A stretch of 64,000 nucleotides of DNA from NCBI GenBank assembly GCA_930990665.1, contig CAKNQN010000004.1, positions 1-64,000 of the forward strand, written 5' to 3'. The notes beneath the pieces are model-generated. The model had not been told where the DNA came from. It worked only from the letters and a program-made list of their open reading frames with translations, and made no database searches. The DNA comes from an uncultured Clostridia bacterium. GTDB lineage: Bacteria; Bacillota; Clostridia; Christensenellales; Borkfalkiaceae. Position 1 is the stretch's first letter; each line of letters starts with the position of its first letter. The position numbers and the translations under genes were made by a program. This document shows, in pieces, positions 27,349-36,755 of the stretch.

Positions 27349-28418
27349 AGATCGCAGCCATCGTGGTACGCAACAGCCGCAGCCGCTTCGGCGGGCAGTT
27401 TGAGCCCGCGCTCGAAGCGCTGGCCGCGGCGGGGTATCCGGCAGACAAAATTTTTATCCTTTCGGAAGGCGCGGGGCACGAATTCTCGCAGACGGTCGTC
27501 GAATGCAAGAACTTTTTCGACGTCGCCGCGGTCGTCGCCGAGGCGGGCGCACTGGCGGGCTTGCGGGCAAAAGCGGCCGAACTTCTCCGCTGTGAGGGTT
27601 CGGAGAACGTGCTCAGCGCGGGAGAAAAGCTCTTCTTTTTTCTCCCCTTCGGCGAAGAAGGGAGCGCGGCCGTGCAGGCGTATGTGCTCCTGCGCTTACA
27701 GGAAAAGAGCGGGCTCCGCTTCGGGAGCAGCGTTTTCCGGGCGGTGGGCGTGTCTTCGGCCAGGCTTGCCGAGACGGTGAAAAGCGCCGCCGCGGCAGGG
27801 GAAGACAAACTGACTGTGCAGGTGGATTCCTCCTACGGCGATCACCGCATCGAGATCCTGTACGACTCGAACGCGCCGAAAATGCTCGCCGACGCCGCCG
27901 CGCGCGTCGTGGCGGAAGGGCTGAAAGATCAGATCTATGCCATCGACGACACCCCTTTGGGCAGGCGCGCGGTGGAGCTTCTGAAACTGCGTAAAATGAA
28001 GGTGGCCACGGCTGAATCGTTTACGGGCGGCGGAGTGGTCTCGCGCCTGGTCGAGGTACCCGGCGCCAGCGAAGTGGTGTACGAGGGCGTCGTTTCCTAT
28101 TCCAACGAGTCCAAAATGCGCAGGCTGGGCGTGCAGGCGGATACGCTCGCACAGCTGGGGGCCGTCTCCGACCAGACGGCGTATGAAATGGCGGCGGGAC
28201 TGCTCGCGGGCGGAAAATGCGACGCGGCCGTCGCGACTACGGGCATCGCCGGACCGTCCTCCGACGGGACAAATAAACCCGTGGGCCTTTGCTACATTGC
28301 GGCGGGCACGAACGAGGCGATCTACGTCTACAAATATATCTTTCACGGCAGCAGAAAGGATGTCACCGAGCGCGCGATCAATCAGGCGCTCTTCCTGCTC
28401 TGTAAGGTGATACGCTGA
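27345..28418 (+). CDS. cinA: CinA-like protein: degenerate N-terminus plus PncC nicotinamide-nucleotide amidase domain
   Basis: The C-terminal ~160 residues are a good PncC/CinA domain (ATAESFTGGGVVSRL, VVSYSNESK, ATTGIAGPSSDG), which deamidates NMN and relatives in pyridine nucleotide salvage. The middle (LTVQVDSSYGDHRIEI...) matches the CinA linker domain. The first ~185 residues occupy the place of the MoaB-like domain but lack its conserved GTELLLG start and NTN region. The domain therefore looks highly diverged or non-functional. The start at 27345 overlaps the pgsA stop, and the result is 357 aa rather than ~410. nadE downstream fits an NAD theme. Confidence 0.88.
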   Translation: MKIAAIVVRNSRSRFGGQFEPALEALAAAGYPADKIFILSEGAGHEFSQTVVECKNFFDVAAVVAEAGALAGLRAKAAELLRCEGSENVLSAGEKLFFFLPFGEEGSAAVQAYVLLRLQEKSGLRFGSSVFRAVGVSSARLAETVKSAAAAGEDKLTVQVDSSYGDHRIEILYDSNAPKMLADAAARVVAEGLKDQIYAIDDTPLGRRAVELLKLRKMKVATAESFTGGGVVSRLVEVPGASEVVYEGVVSYSNESKMRRLGVQADTLAQLGAVSDQTAYEMAAGLLAGGKCDAAVATTGIAGPSSDGTNKPVGLCYIAAGTNEAIYVYKYIFHGSRKDVTERAINQALFLLCKVIR

Positions 28419-28627
28419 CGGCTCTTTTCAGTCGGATTGACGACGAAGAATAATTTCCTGCAAAGTGTGCCCGCAAAATTTGCATCCGAATGTCGGAGAA
28501 AGTTTTGGACAAGGCAGTCAGACCGCGTCGGTTTTGCGGAAGATCTGCCGCTGTATGCAGGTCCCTGCAAGGGGAAAGGGGCGGCGGTTGCCGCGATCAA
28601 ACAGAAATTTATAACGGAGAGGTTACC

Positions 28628-29665
28628 ATGGATAACGAAAAGCTCAAGGCGCTGGATCAGGTTCTGGCGCAGATCGAAAAGCATTACGGCAAGGGCGCCA
28701 TCATGAAACTTGGCGACGCTGCGGGGAATACCGACATCGAAGTCATTCCCACGGGATGTCTTTCGCTGGACATCGCGCTCGGCATCGGCGGATTTCCCCG
28801 CGGTAGGATCATCGAGATCTACGGTCCCGAATCTTCGGGCAAGACGACGGTCGCCCTGCATGCCATTGCCGAAACGCAGAAGCTGGGCGGCATCGCCGCC
28901 TTTGTGGACGCGGAGCACGCGCTCGATCCCGTGTATGCGAAAAAACTCGGCGTCGATCTGGACAACCTGTATGTCTCCCAGCCGGACACCGGCGAACAGG
29001 CGCTGGATATTACCGATTCGCTCGTGCGCAGCGGGGCGGTCGACCTCATCGTCATCGACTCCGTCGCAGCCCTCACGCCCAAAGCGGAAATCGAAGGGGA
29101 CATGGGCGATTCTCACGTGGGCTTGCAGGCGCGGCTCATGTCGCAGGCGCTGCGCAAACTGACGGGATTTATCAATAAATCGAAGACGTGCGTCATCTTT
29201 ATCAACCAGCTGCGCGAAAAAGTCGGCGTGATGTTCGGAAACCCCGAAACGACGCCGGGCGGCAAAGCCCTCAAATTCTATGCCAGCGTGCGCGTGGACG
29301 TGCGCAAGGCGGACGCCCTCAAAGACAGCGAGGGGATCATGGGCAACCGCACACGCGCGAAGATCGTCAAAAACAAGCTCGCGCCTCCGTTCAAGACGGC
29401 GGAGTTCGATATCCTCTATGGGGAAGGCATCTCGCAGGAAGGCTGCATCATCGACCTCGGCACGGCGTGCGGCGTGATCGCCAAGAGCGGCGCATGGTTT
29501 TCCTTTGACGGGGAGAAAGTCGCCCAGGGCAGAGAGCGTATGCGCGAATGGCTGAAAAACAACCCCGAAAAGGCAAAGGAGATCGAGGACAAGATCCGCG
29601 CGGCGTACCGTCCCGCCAAAGACGGCCCCGTTTCCGAAGACGAAGAGGAAGAAGAGGAAATCTGA
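28628..29665 (+). CDS. recA: Recombinase RecA
   Basis: ATP-dependent strand exchange and SOS coprotease. It has the Walker [13 protein letters not shown] near residue 66, the L1 region [19 protein letters not shown], and L2 with [20 protein letters not shown]. An acidic C-terminal tail ends EDEEEEEEI. It is 345 aa from the ATG at 28628, preceded by GGAGAGG. The 209-bp upstream region has no obvious promoter and no Clostridia/Bacillus-type LexA box, so SOS control is not evident from this sequence. Confidence 0.98.
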   Translation: MDNEKLKALDQVLAQIEKHYGKGAIMKLGDAAGNTDIEVIPTGCLSLDIALGIGGFPRGRIIEIYGPESSGKTTVALHAIAETQKLGGIAAFVDAEHALDPVYAKKLGVDLDNLYVSQPDTGEQALDITDSLVRSGAVDLIVIDSVAALTPKAEIEGDMGDSHVGLQARLMSQALRKLTGFINKSKTCVIFINQLREKVGVMFGNPETTPGGKALKFYASVRVDVRKADALKDSEGIMGNRTRAKIVKNKLAPPFKTAEFDILYGEGISQEGCIIDLGTACGVIAKSGAWFSFDGEKVAQGRERMREWLKNNPEKAKEIEDKIRAAYRPAKDGPVSEDEEEEEEI

Positions 29666-29671
29666 TAGCCG

Positions 29672-31579
29672 ATGAAATACGGTTTTGTCAAGGTCGCCGC
29701 TGCCACGCCGCGTATCCGCGTGGCAGACGTGCGCTACAACAGCGAAAATATCTGCCGCATGCTCTCGCAAATGCAGGAGGGGGGTGCAGAAGTTGCCGTC
29801 TTTCCAGAACTGTGTCTTTGCGGCTATACCTGCGGCGACCTGTTCGGGCAGGATGTCCTGCTGCGCGCCTGTGCTTCGGCGCTGGAAGAGATCGCCAAAC
29901 TCACCGAAAACAAGCCCCTCCTCGCCTTTGTAGGGGTGCCCTTCGAGATGAACGGCGTGCTGTACAACTGCGCGGCCGCGCTCAATGAAGGGAAGGTGGT
30001 CGCGCTCATCCCCAAACGGCATCTTCCGAACTACGCAGAATTCTACGAAAAGCGGAATTTTCAGCCCTATACGGGCGAAAACACTTTCGTGCCGTTTGCG
30101 GGCGGACGCGTCCCGTTCGGAAACAAAATTTTGTTCCGATGCAAGGGGAATGCGGATCTGACGGTAGCGGCGGAGCTTTGCGAGGATCTGTGGGTCCCGG
30201 CTCCCCCTTCGGTTTCCCATGCCGTTGCGGGGGCGAATATCATCGTCAATCTTTCCGCCAGCGACGAGACGGCGGGCAAAGCGGAATACCGTCGGCTGCT
30301 CGTCTGCGCCCAGTCGGCCAAGACTGTTTCCGGCTATATCTATGCGGATGCGGGCGACGGCGAGTCGACGACGGACATGGCTTTTTCCGGGCACAACATC
30401 ATCTGTGAAAACGGGGAGATTCTCGCCGAGAGCAAGCCGTTTGAAAACGGCATTCTGTACTCGGAGATCGACGTGGCGAAGCTCGCTTTCGAGCGCCGCC
30501 GCATCAACACCTTTTATGACGGCGCCGACCGCGACGGCTATACCGTCGTGGAGTTTGAGGCGGGTTCGGATGCGGAACTTACGCGCACTTTTTCGCCCCA
30601 GCCTTTCGTTCCGGCAGAGAGTTCCGCGCTCGGCGAGCGCTCCGAACTTATCCTTTCCATCCAGACGGCGGGCCTGAAAAAGCGGCTGGAACACACGGGC
30701 GCGGAGAGTGCGGTGATCGGTATTTCCGGCGGGCTTGACAGCGCGCTGGCGCTCCTTGTGACCGTGCGCGCGTTTGCAAAGCTCGGCAAGGATCCCAAAA
30801 AGATCATCGCCGTCACCATGCCCTGCTTCGGCACAACGCAAAAGACGCTGGGAAATTCCCTGCGGCTCATGAAGGAGCTGGGCGTGACGTCGCGACGAGT
30901 GAACATTGCGGGCGCCGTGCGCAGGCATTTCCGCGACATCGGTCACGACGAAGGGGTGCGGAACGCCGCCTATGAAAATGCCCAGGCGCGCACGCGCACG
31001 CTCGTTCTGATGGACATCGCCAACGATGAGAACGGGCTCGTGATCGGCACGGGAGATCTGTCCGAGCTGGCGCTCGGCTGGGCGACGTACAACGGCGATC
31101 ATATGTCCATGTACGGCGTGAACGCATCCGTTCCCAAAACGCTCGTAAAGCACCTCATCCGGCACGAGGCTGTCCGCCTCGGCGGCAGGGTGCAGAAGGT
31201 GCTGGAAGATATCCTCGCCACCGAGATCAGTCCCGAACTTCTCCCGCCCGAAAACGGCGCCATCGCCCAGAAGACGGAGGAGCTCGTGGGGCCGTACGAA
31301 CTGCACGATTTCTACCTGTATTACGCTGTGCGCTGGGGATTTTCTCCTGCCAAAGTGTTCTATCTTGCAAGGCGTGCCTTTGCCGGAAAATACGGGGATG
31401 AAGTGCTGAAAAAGTGGCTGAAAAACTTCTATAAGAGGTTTTTCTCGCAGCAGTTCAAGCGTTCCTGCCTTCCGGACGGCGTGAAGGTAGGTTCCGTTTC
31501 CCTCTCGCCGAGAGGGGACTGGCACATGCCCTCCGATGCCGTCGCAGCGCTGTGGCTGGACGAACTGAATCAACTCTGA
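29672..31579 (+). CDS. nadE: Glutamine-dependent NAD+ synthetase
   Basis: Two-domain enzyme that makes NAD from deamido-NAD, ATP and glutamine. The N-terminal nitrilase-type glutaminase retains the catalytic triad regions PELCLCGY (Glu), PKRHLPNY (Lys) and ELCEDLWV (Cys). The C-terminal synthetase has the PP-loop GISGGLDSALALL near residue 350. It is 635 aa, the normal length. It lies 6 bp after recA and is likely cotranscribed; a strong terminator follows. Confidence 0.97.
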   Translation: MKYGFVKVAAATPRIRVADVRYNSENICRMLSQMQEGGAEVAVFPELCLCGYTCGDLFGQDVLLRACASALEEIAKLTENKPLLAFVGVPFEMNGVLYNCAAALNEGKVVALIPKRHLPNYAEFYEKRNFQPYTGENTFVPFAGGRVPFGNKILFRCKGNADLTVAAELCEDLWVPAPPSVSHAVAGANIIVNLSASDETAGKAEYRRLLVCAQSAKTVSGYIYADAGDGESTTDMAFSGHNIICENGEILAESKPFENGILYSEIDVAKLAFERRRINTFYDGADRDGYTVVEFEAGSDAELTRTFSPQPFVPAESSALGERSELILSIQTAGLKKRLEHTGAESAVIGISGGLDSALALLVTVRAFAKLGKDPKKIIAVTMPCFGTTQKTLGNSLRLMKELGVTSRRVNIAGAVRRHFRDIGHDEGVRNAAYENAQARTRTLVLMDIANDENGLVIGTGDLSELALGWATYNGDHMSMYGVNASVPKTLVKHLIRHEAVRLGGRVQKVLEDILATEISPELLPPENGAIAQKTEELVGPYELHDFYLYYAVRWGFSPAKVFYLARRAFAGKYGDEVLKKWLKNFYKRFFSQQFKRSCLPDGVKVGSVSLSPRGDWHMPSDAVAALWLDELNQL

Positions 31580-31587
31580 CGCAAGGG

Positions 31588-31622
31588 GTTTCGGCCGATG
31601 ATTATCGGCCGAAACTTTTTTC
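31588..31622 (+). terminator. nadE terminator
   Basis: Perfect 12-bp stem gtttcggccgat / atcggccgaaac, loop gatt, then seven T. Confidence 0.92.
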
Positions 31623-31652
31623 TTTTTGGCGGGTGAAGTTGCCATTCAGCCA

Positions 31653-31681
31653 TTGACTTTCCCGCCGAAATCGTGTATAAT
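31653..31681 (+). promoter_or_regulatory. rny promoter
   Basis: TTGACT and TATAAT with a 17-bp spacer, 79 bp before the rny start. Confidence 0.82.
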
Positions 31682-31760
31682 TGAATAGGTATAAATAGGG
31701 GAAAGCGACTATCCGCTTTTTGACGATTTATATTACAGTTTATCTTACAGGAGGCTTTGT

Positions 31761-33374
31761 ATGTTTTCACCGAACCTGAGCTCCCTGTTTCTTGCAAGCA
31801 CGGCGCCGCTTTGGGTGGCGATCGTTCTTGCCGTCGCTATTGTGGCAGTCGGTGCAGCCGCTTTTTTTGCAGGGTCTTATCTTCGCAGCAAGATCACGGC
31901 AAAAAAAATCGGCGAAGTCGATCAAAGGATCAAAGTAATGCTCGAAGAGGCGGAAGCCGAGAGTAAAGCATTAAAAAAAGAAGCTATTTTAGAGGCTAAG
32001 GAACAGGACTTAAAACTGCGCAACGAGTTTGAGCGCGAATCGAAAGAAAAGAAGGCAGAACTTGCTCGCGCCGAACAGCGCATCATGCAGAAAGAGGACA
32101 ACATCGACAAGAAAGAGGATGCTCTGCAAAAGAAATCCGAATCGCTCGAACAGCAGCAAAAGAATCTGCAGCGCAAGGAAGAAGAGATCAAAAAGACGCA
32201 GGAAAAGATCAATCACCAGCATGATCTGATGATCCAGGAGCTGGAAAAAGTGGCCCAGCTCACCCGTGAAGAGGCGAAAAAACTTCTCACCGAGAACATC
32301 CTCGACGAGACCCGCCATGATGTGGCCGTGCAGGTGCGCAACATCGAGCAGGAAGCCAAGGACGAGGCGGACATGAACGCCAAGAAGATCATCAGCCTCG
32401 CCATTCAGCGCTGCGCGAGCGACCATGCTTCCGAGATCACCGTATCCGTTGTACCTCTTCCGAACGACGACATGAAGGCGCGCATCATCGGCCGCGAGGG
32501 CCGCAACATCCGCGCTCTCGAAAACGCCACGGGCATCGAGCTGATCATCGACGATACGCCCGAAGTGGTCATCCTCTCCGGATTCGACCCCGTGCGCAGG
32601 GAAGTGGCGCGCCTCGCCCTCGAAAGGTTGATCAGCGACGGCCGCATCCACCCCGCCCGCATCGAAGAGACGGTGGAGAAAGTCAAAAAAGAGCTCGACC
32701 AGCAGATCAAGGAAAACGGCGAAGCGGCGATGTTCGAAGTGGGCATCTTCGGTCTGCATCCCGAACTGATCAAGCTGCTCGGCAGACTCAAATACCGCAC
32801 GAGCTACGGTCAGAATGTGTACAAGCACTCCATCGAAGTGGCGCAGCTTGCCGGCATGATGGCGGCGGAACTGGGACTGGACGTCAACCTCGCAAAGCGT
32901 GCGGGACTTTTGCACGACATCGGCAAGGCCGTCGACCACGAGCAGGAGGGCACGCACATCCAGATCGGTGCCGATCTCGCCAAAAAGTACAAGGAAAGCA
33001 ACAACGTCATCAACGCCATCATGGCACACCACGGCGACGTGGAACCCAAGACGGTGGAGGCCGTCCTCGTGCAGGCGGCAGACGCCATTTCGGGCGCAAG
33101 GCCGGGTGCAAGGCGCGAGACGAGCACCAATTACGTGAAGCGCCTCGAGCAGCTTGAAACGATCGCTTCTTCCTTCAAGGGAGTCGACAAGAGCTATGCG
33201 ATCCAGGCCGGCCGCGAAGTGCGCGTGATCGTAAAGCCGGAGCAGATCGACGACGCGCAGACGCTCTTCCTCGCCAAAGATATTGCCAAAAAGATCGAAC
33301 AGGAACTCGAATATCCCGGACAGATCAAAGTCAATGTCATCCGCGAATTCCGCGGCGTTGAATACGCGAAGTAA
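31761..33374 (+). CDS. rny: Ribonuclease Y
   Basis: Membrane-anchored endoribonuclease that initiates mRNA decay in many Firmicutes. The order is an N-terminal helix (residues ~17-40), a long Lys/Glu/Gln coiled coil (~50-190), a KH domain with [13 protein letters not shown] near residue 245, and an HD domain with [12 protein letters not shown] near residue 375. It ends [14 protein letters not shown]. It is 537 aa, about the usual 520. RNase J is encoded 11 kb away. Confidence 0.97.
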   Translation: MFSPNLSSLFLASTAPLWVAIVLAVAIVAVGAAAFFAGSYLRSKITAKKIGEVDQRIKVMLEEAEAESKALKKEAILEAKEQDLKLRNEFERESKEKKAELARAEQRIMQKEDNIDKKEDALQKKSESLEQQQKNLQRKEEEIKKTQEKINHQHDLMIQELEKVAQLTREEAKKLLTENILDETRHDVAVQVRNIEQEAKDEADMNAKKIISLAIQRCASDHASEITVSVVPLPNDDMKARIIGREGRNIRALENATGIELIIDDTPEVVILSGFDPVRREVARLALERLISDGRIHPARIEETVEKVKKELDQQIKENGEAAMFEVGIFGLHPELIKLLGRLKYRTSYGQNVYKHSIEVAQLAGMMAAELGLDVNLAKRAGLLHDIGKAVDHEQEGTHIQIGADLAKKYKESNNVINAIMAHHGDVEPKTVEAVLVQAADAISGARPGARRETSTNYVKRLEQLETIASSFKGVDKSYAIQAGREVRVIVKPEQIDDAQTLFLAKDIAKKIEQELEYPGQIKVNVIREFRGVEYAK

Positions 33375-33386
33375 AGAGCATTTGCG

Positions 33387-33417
33387 GGGAGCGGGAAGTT
33401 TTCCGCTCCCTTATGCT
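33387..33417 (+). terminator. rny terminator
   Basis: gggagcgg / ccgctccc stem, flanked by an outer agcat/atgct pairing, then a short T-run. Confidence 0.65.
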
Positions 33418-33497
33418 TTTGGGAATATCGATTCGGTTTTACGGCGGGGCAAACAATAACCGCCCTGCGTAAAAATATATCTTGGGAGGGAAAGGTC

Positions 33498-34007
33498 ATG
33501 AAAAAGAAAATTTTAGCGGTCATTTTGAGCATTTTTGCGGCGGTTTTGCTGGTCGGCGCTTTTGCCGGATGCAGTGACGATACGCAAGCGACAGACGCCG
33601 GAACAAGCACTACGGCGAGCGTAACATTGAATAAAAAGTATATCGAAGTATATGATATCAGCGAGCCGGAAAGCGAGCAGACATATTTTATTTTCACTTC
33701 TGACGATACGGGCTTGTATCATTACTTCAATTCTGTTGAATATCCCTCAGGAGGGGGAACCGTCAACTCCTATTCCGTTCATTTTCGCTATAAAATCGTG
33801 GGAGAAAAGTTATTTTGTTTTTACGATTCAGCAGAATATGACCCGGCTCATAACGGCGACGATGTCCGTACTGATTGGAGTTGGGAATTTGAAATTTACT
33901 GCGACGATTTTCTTATGCAGAGATCGTGGGGTTCATCCGGGGATAATATTTATTATTATTTCAACGAAGATTATTTGAAAAACGAGATCCCCAATTTCGG
34001 CAAATAA
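33498..34007 (+). CDS. Small predicted lipoprotein, unknown function
   Basis: 169 aa. A signal peptide MKKKILAVILSIFAAVLL is followed by a lipobox ending AFAGC, so Cys-25 should be lipidated and the protein tethered outside the membrane. The mature part begins with a Thr/Ser/Asp linker, then Tyr/Phe/Asp-rich beta-like sequence (YFIFTSDDTGLYHYF, WSWEFEIYCDDF). No family is recognised. The base composition is visibly more AT-rich than the flanking housekeeping genes, which suggests recent acquisition. GGGAGG precedes the ATG. Confidence 0.8.
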   Translation: MKKKILAVILSIFAAVLLVGAFAGCSDDTQATDAGTSTTASVTLNKKYIEVYDISEPESEQTYFIFTSDDTGLYHYFNSVEYPSGGGTVNSYSVHFRYKIVGEKLFCFYDSAEYDPAHNGDDVRTDWSWEFEIYCDDFLMQRSWGSSGDNIYYYFNEDYLKNEIPNFGK

Positions 34008-34061
34008 GACGGTTTTCGGTGCGAAAAGTGCGCCATACGACGGAAAAGTGTGACAAAATTC

Positions 34062-34090
34062 TTTACATCTCCGCGCGCGCATGTTATAAT
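34062..34090 (+). promoter_or_regulatory. ydbC-purB promoter
   Basis: TTTACA and TATAAT with a 17-bp spacer, 30 bp before the ATG. Confidence 0.78.
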
Positions 34091-34120
34091 AGATTATATC
34101 AAATGCGGAGGCATTTAATT

Positions 34121-34342
34121 ATGGCGGAACTCAAATATGAAATCACCGAAAAACTGGGCGTTCTCGGCGAAACGGGCAACGGCTGGGCGAAGGAACTCAA
34201 TCTTGTAAGCTGGAGCGAGCGCGAGCCCGTTTACGATATCCGCACCTGGAACGAGGGGCACGACCGTATGGGCAAGGGCATCACGTTTACTTTGGACGAG
34301 ATCAAGTCGCTCAAAGACCTGCTCAACAAACTCGACATTTAA
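34121..34342 (+). CDS. YdbC-type PC4-like ssDNA-binding protein
   Basis: 73 aa, starting MAELKYEITEKLGVL and containing GWAKELNLVSWSEREPVYDIRTW and MGKGITFTLDEIKSLKDLL. This is the pattern of the bacterial YdbC/PC4 family, small dimers that bind single-stranded nucleic acid. The true start is the ATG at 34121 (CGGAGG upstream); the longer ORF runs through the promoter. It probably shares a transcript with purB, 57 bp downstream. Confidence 0.85.
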   Translation: MAELKYEITEKLGVLGETGNGWAKELNLVSWSEREPVYDIRTWNEGHDRMGKGITFTLDEIKSLKDLLNKLDI

Positions 34343-34399
34343 TGCGGAAAAGCGGCTGCGATACGGCCGTTTTTTCTTGTGGAAGGAAAGGAGAATACC

Positions 34400-35836
34400 A
34401 TGGCAGATACGAGCGTTTACGAAAACCCGCTGCTCACGCGCTACGCGAGCAGAGAAATGGCGGAAAACTTTTCCGACGATAAAAAATTCCGTCTCTGGCG
34501 CCGGCTTTGGATCGCGCTGGCAGAATCGGAAAAAGAGATGGGCCTGCCCATCACCGACGAGCAGATCGCGGATCTGAAAAAATACGCGAACGACATCAAT
34601 TATGACGTCGCCCGCCGCTTCGAGCATGAAGTGCGGCACGACGTGATGGCGCACGTCAAAGCATACGGCGAGCAGGCCAAAAAGGCAAAGGGGATCATCC
34701 ACCTCGGCGCCACCTCCTGTTATGTGACGGACAATGCGGAGGTCATCGTCATCGACGACGCGCTGAACATCGTCATGAAAAAGCTCGTCAACGTGATGGA
34801 CAAGCTCAAAGCCTTTGCGCTTCGCTACCGTTCGCTGCCGACGCTGGGGTTCACACATCTGCAGCCGGCACAGCTGACGACCGTCGGCAAGCGCGCGACC
34901 TTGTGGCTTTCCGATCTGGAAATGGACTATATCGACCTCGTGCATCTCAAAGACACCGTCAAACTGCGCGGCGTCAAGGGCACGACGGGCACGCAGGCGA
35001 GCTTTTTGGACCTGTTTGACGGCGACGGGGAAAAGGTGAAAGAGCTGGAAAAGAAAGTCGTCGCCAAAATGGGGTATTCGAAGGTATACGGCGTGACGGG
35101 GCAGACCTATCCCCGCAAATTCGATTACAACGTGCTGTGCGTTCTCTCGCAGATCGCGCAGAGCGCCTACCGTTTCTCCAACGATATCCGCCTTCTTCAG
35201 CACATGAAAGAGATCGAAGAGCCGTTTGAAAAGAGCCAGATCGGTTCTTCGGCCATGGCCTACAAGCGCAACCCGATGCGCAGCGAACGCATGGGTTCTT
35301 TGGCGCGCTATGTATTGAGTCTGCCGATGAATGCGGCCGTTACGGCGTCCACGCAGTGGTTCGAGCGCACGCTCGACGATTCTGCCAACAAGCGCATCGT
35401 CATCGCGCAGGCGTTTCTGACCATCGACGCCGTGCTGAATCTCTATATGAATGTTGCCGAAAATCTCGTCGTCTATGAAAAGGTCATCGCCAAACATATC
35501 GCGGCGGAGCTTCCCTTCATGGCGACGGAAAACATCATCATGGAATGCGTCAAGGCTGGCGGAGACAGGCAGGAACTGCACGAGCGCATCCGCGTTCTTT
35601 CCATGCAGGCAGGGAAGGTGGTCAAGGAAGAGGGCGGAGACAACGACCTCGTCGCGCGCATTAAAAAAGACGAGATGTTCCGCGCCGTCTGGGATAAACT
35701 GGACGAGATGCTCGACGCGAAAAAGTTTATCGGCCGCAGCGCAGAGCAGGTCACGGAGTTTATTTCCGCGGAGATCGACCCCATCCTCGCCGCACACGCT
35801 GCAGAGCTCGGCGAAAAGGGCGAGGTGGACGTCTGA
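34400..35836 (+). CDS. purB: Adenylosuccinate lyase
   Basis: Cleaves SAICAR and adenylosuccinate in purine synthesis. It belongs to the fumarase/aspartase superfamily: GATSCYVTDN carries the conserved region 1 residues, THLQPAQ holds the base histidine, and the flexible signature loop is GSSAMAYKRNPMRSE. It is 478 aa from the ATG at 34400 (AAGGAG site). Other purine genes are not adjacent. Confidence 0.96.
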   Translation: MADTSVYENPLLTRYASREMAENFSDDKKFRLWRRLWIALAESEKEMGLPITDEQIADLKKYANDINYDVARRFEHEVRHDVMAHVKAYGEQAKKAKGIIHLGATSCYVTDNAEVIVIDDALNIVMKKLVNVMDKLKAFALRYRSLPTLGFTHLQPAQLTTVGKRATLWLSDLEMDYIDLVHLKDTVKLRGVKGTTGTQASFLDLFDGDGEKVKELEKKVVAKMGYSKVYGVTGQTYPRKFDYNVLCVLSQIAQSAYRFSNDIRLLQHMKEIEEPFEKSQIGSSAMAYKRNPMRSERMGSLARYVLSLPMNAAVTASTQWFERTLDDSANKRIVIAQAFLTIDAVLNLYMNVAENLVVYEKVIAKHIAAELPFMATENIIMECVKAGGDRQELHERIRVLSMQAGKVVKEEGGDNDLVARIKKDEMFRAVWDKLDEMLDAKKFIGRSAEQVTEFISAEIDPILAAHAAELGEKGEVDV

Positions 35837-35949
35837 CAAAAAACTTTTTTCAGACGATCAAAAACATCTGAATTTCCGGGAAAACGGCGCAGGAACATTT
35901 TCGGCGCGGTATTCCGGCAAAATACCCAACGGCGGAAGGCGCAATTTGT

Positions 35950-35979
35950 TTGACAGCGGCCCGCCGTTTGTTTTATAAT
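35950..35979 (+). promoter_or_regulatory. suf (sms) operon promoter
   Basis: TTGACA and TATAAT with an 18-bp spacer, 56 bp before sufC. Confidence 0.82.
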
Positions 35980-36035
35980 TTCCCCAAAAAAAGCAGATAC
36001 TGAAGAACGGCGCCGCGGCGCCGGGGAGAAAACAG

Positions 36036-36752
36036 ATGCTGGAACTTAAACAGATCGGATATACGGTAAAAGACGAAACGGGAAAAAAGCAGGATATCTT
36101 AAAAGGCGTGAATCTCACGTTCGGAAAGGGAATCTCGGTGATCACGGGCCCGAACGGAAGCGGCAAATCCACCCTCATCAAAATTCTGATGGGGTTTGAA
36201 AAGCCCACTTCCGGAAGCATTCTCTTCGACGGCGAAGACATCACGGGGATGTCCGTGACCGACCGTGCGCGCAAAGGCTTTACGATCGCTTTCCAGCAGC
36301 CGGTACGGTTCAAGGGCATCACGGTAAAAAAACTCTTAGAACTCGCCTGCGGGACAAAGCTGGACACGGACGGGATGTGCGAATGTCTTTCCGCCGTGGG
36401 ACTGTGCGCACGGAATTATATCGATCGCCCGGTCGACGGCACCCTTTCGGGCGGGGAGCTCAAACGCATCGAGCTCGCCTCTGCGATCGCCAAGGGCGGA
36501 GAGGTGTTTTTGCTGGATGAGCCGGAGGCGGGGATCGACCTGTGGAGCTTTGAAGACCTTGTAAAGGTGTTCCGGAAGCTGCACGACAAGATCGTGATCA
36601 TCGTCAGCCATCAGCAGCGCATTCTCGAAACGGCCGACCAGATCGTGCTTTTCGAAAATGACAAAGTGATCACTGCGGGCAGAAAAGAGGAAATGTTTGA
36701 AAAACTTTCGCAGGGACGTCCTCTTTGCTGGCGCATCGGACAGGAGAATTGA
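36036..36752 (+). CDS. sufC: SufC-like Fe-S assembly ATPase
   Basis: Soluble ABC ATPase of iron-sulfur cluster assembly. It has the Walker A ITGPNGSGKSTL near residue 40, the signature LSGGELKRIELA, the Walker B EVFLLDEPEAGIDLWS, and the switch His in VSHQQR. The DEPEAGIDLW form, in place of the SufC DEIDSGLDVD, is seen in minimal-type systems. It is 238 aa. It is followed after 3 bp by a short SufB. sufS, sufU and sufD are absent, so this resembles the two-component SUF-like minimal system (SmsCB). Confidence 0.88.
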   Translation: MLELKQIGYTVKDETGKKQDILKGVNLTFGKGISVITGPNGSGKSTLIKILMGFEKPTSGSILFDGEDITGMSVTDRARKGFTIAFQQPVRFKGITVKKLLELACGTKLDTDGMCECLSAVGLCARNYIDRPVDGTLSGGELKRIELASAIAKGGEVFLLDEPEAGIDLWSFEDLVKVFRKLHDKIVIIVSHQQRILETADQIVLFENDKVITAGRKEEMFEKLSQGRPLCWRIGQEN

Positions 36753-36755
36753 ACT

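Noticed and set aside
28419-28627. LexA box upstream of recA
   Set aside because: No GAAC-N4-GTTC type palindrome seen.
28382-31645. 1087-aa minus-strand ORF
   Set aside because: Shadow of recA and nadE, which are clear on the plus strand; no homology or ribosome site.
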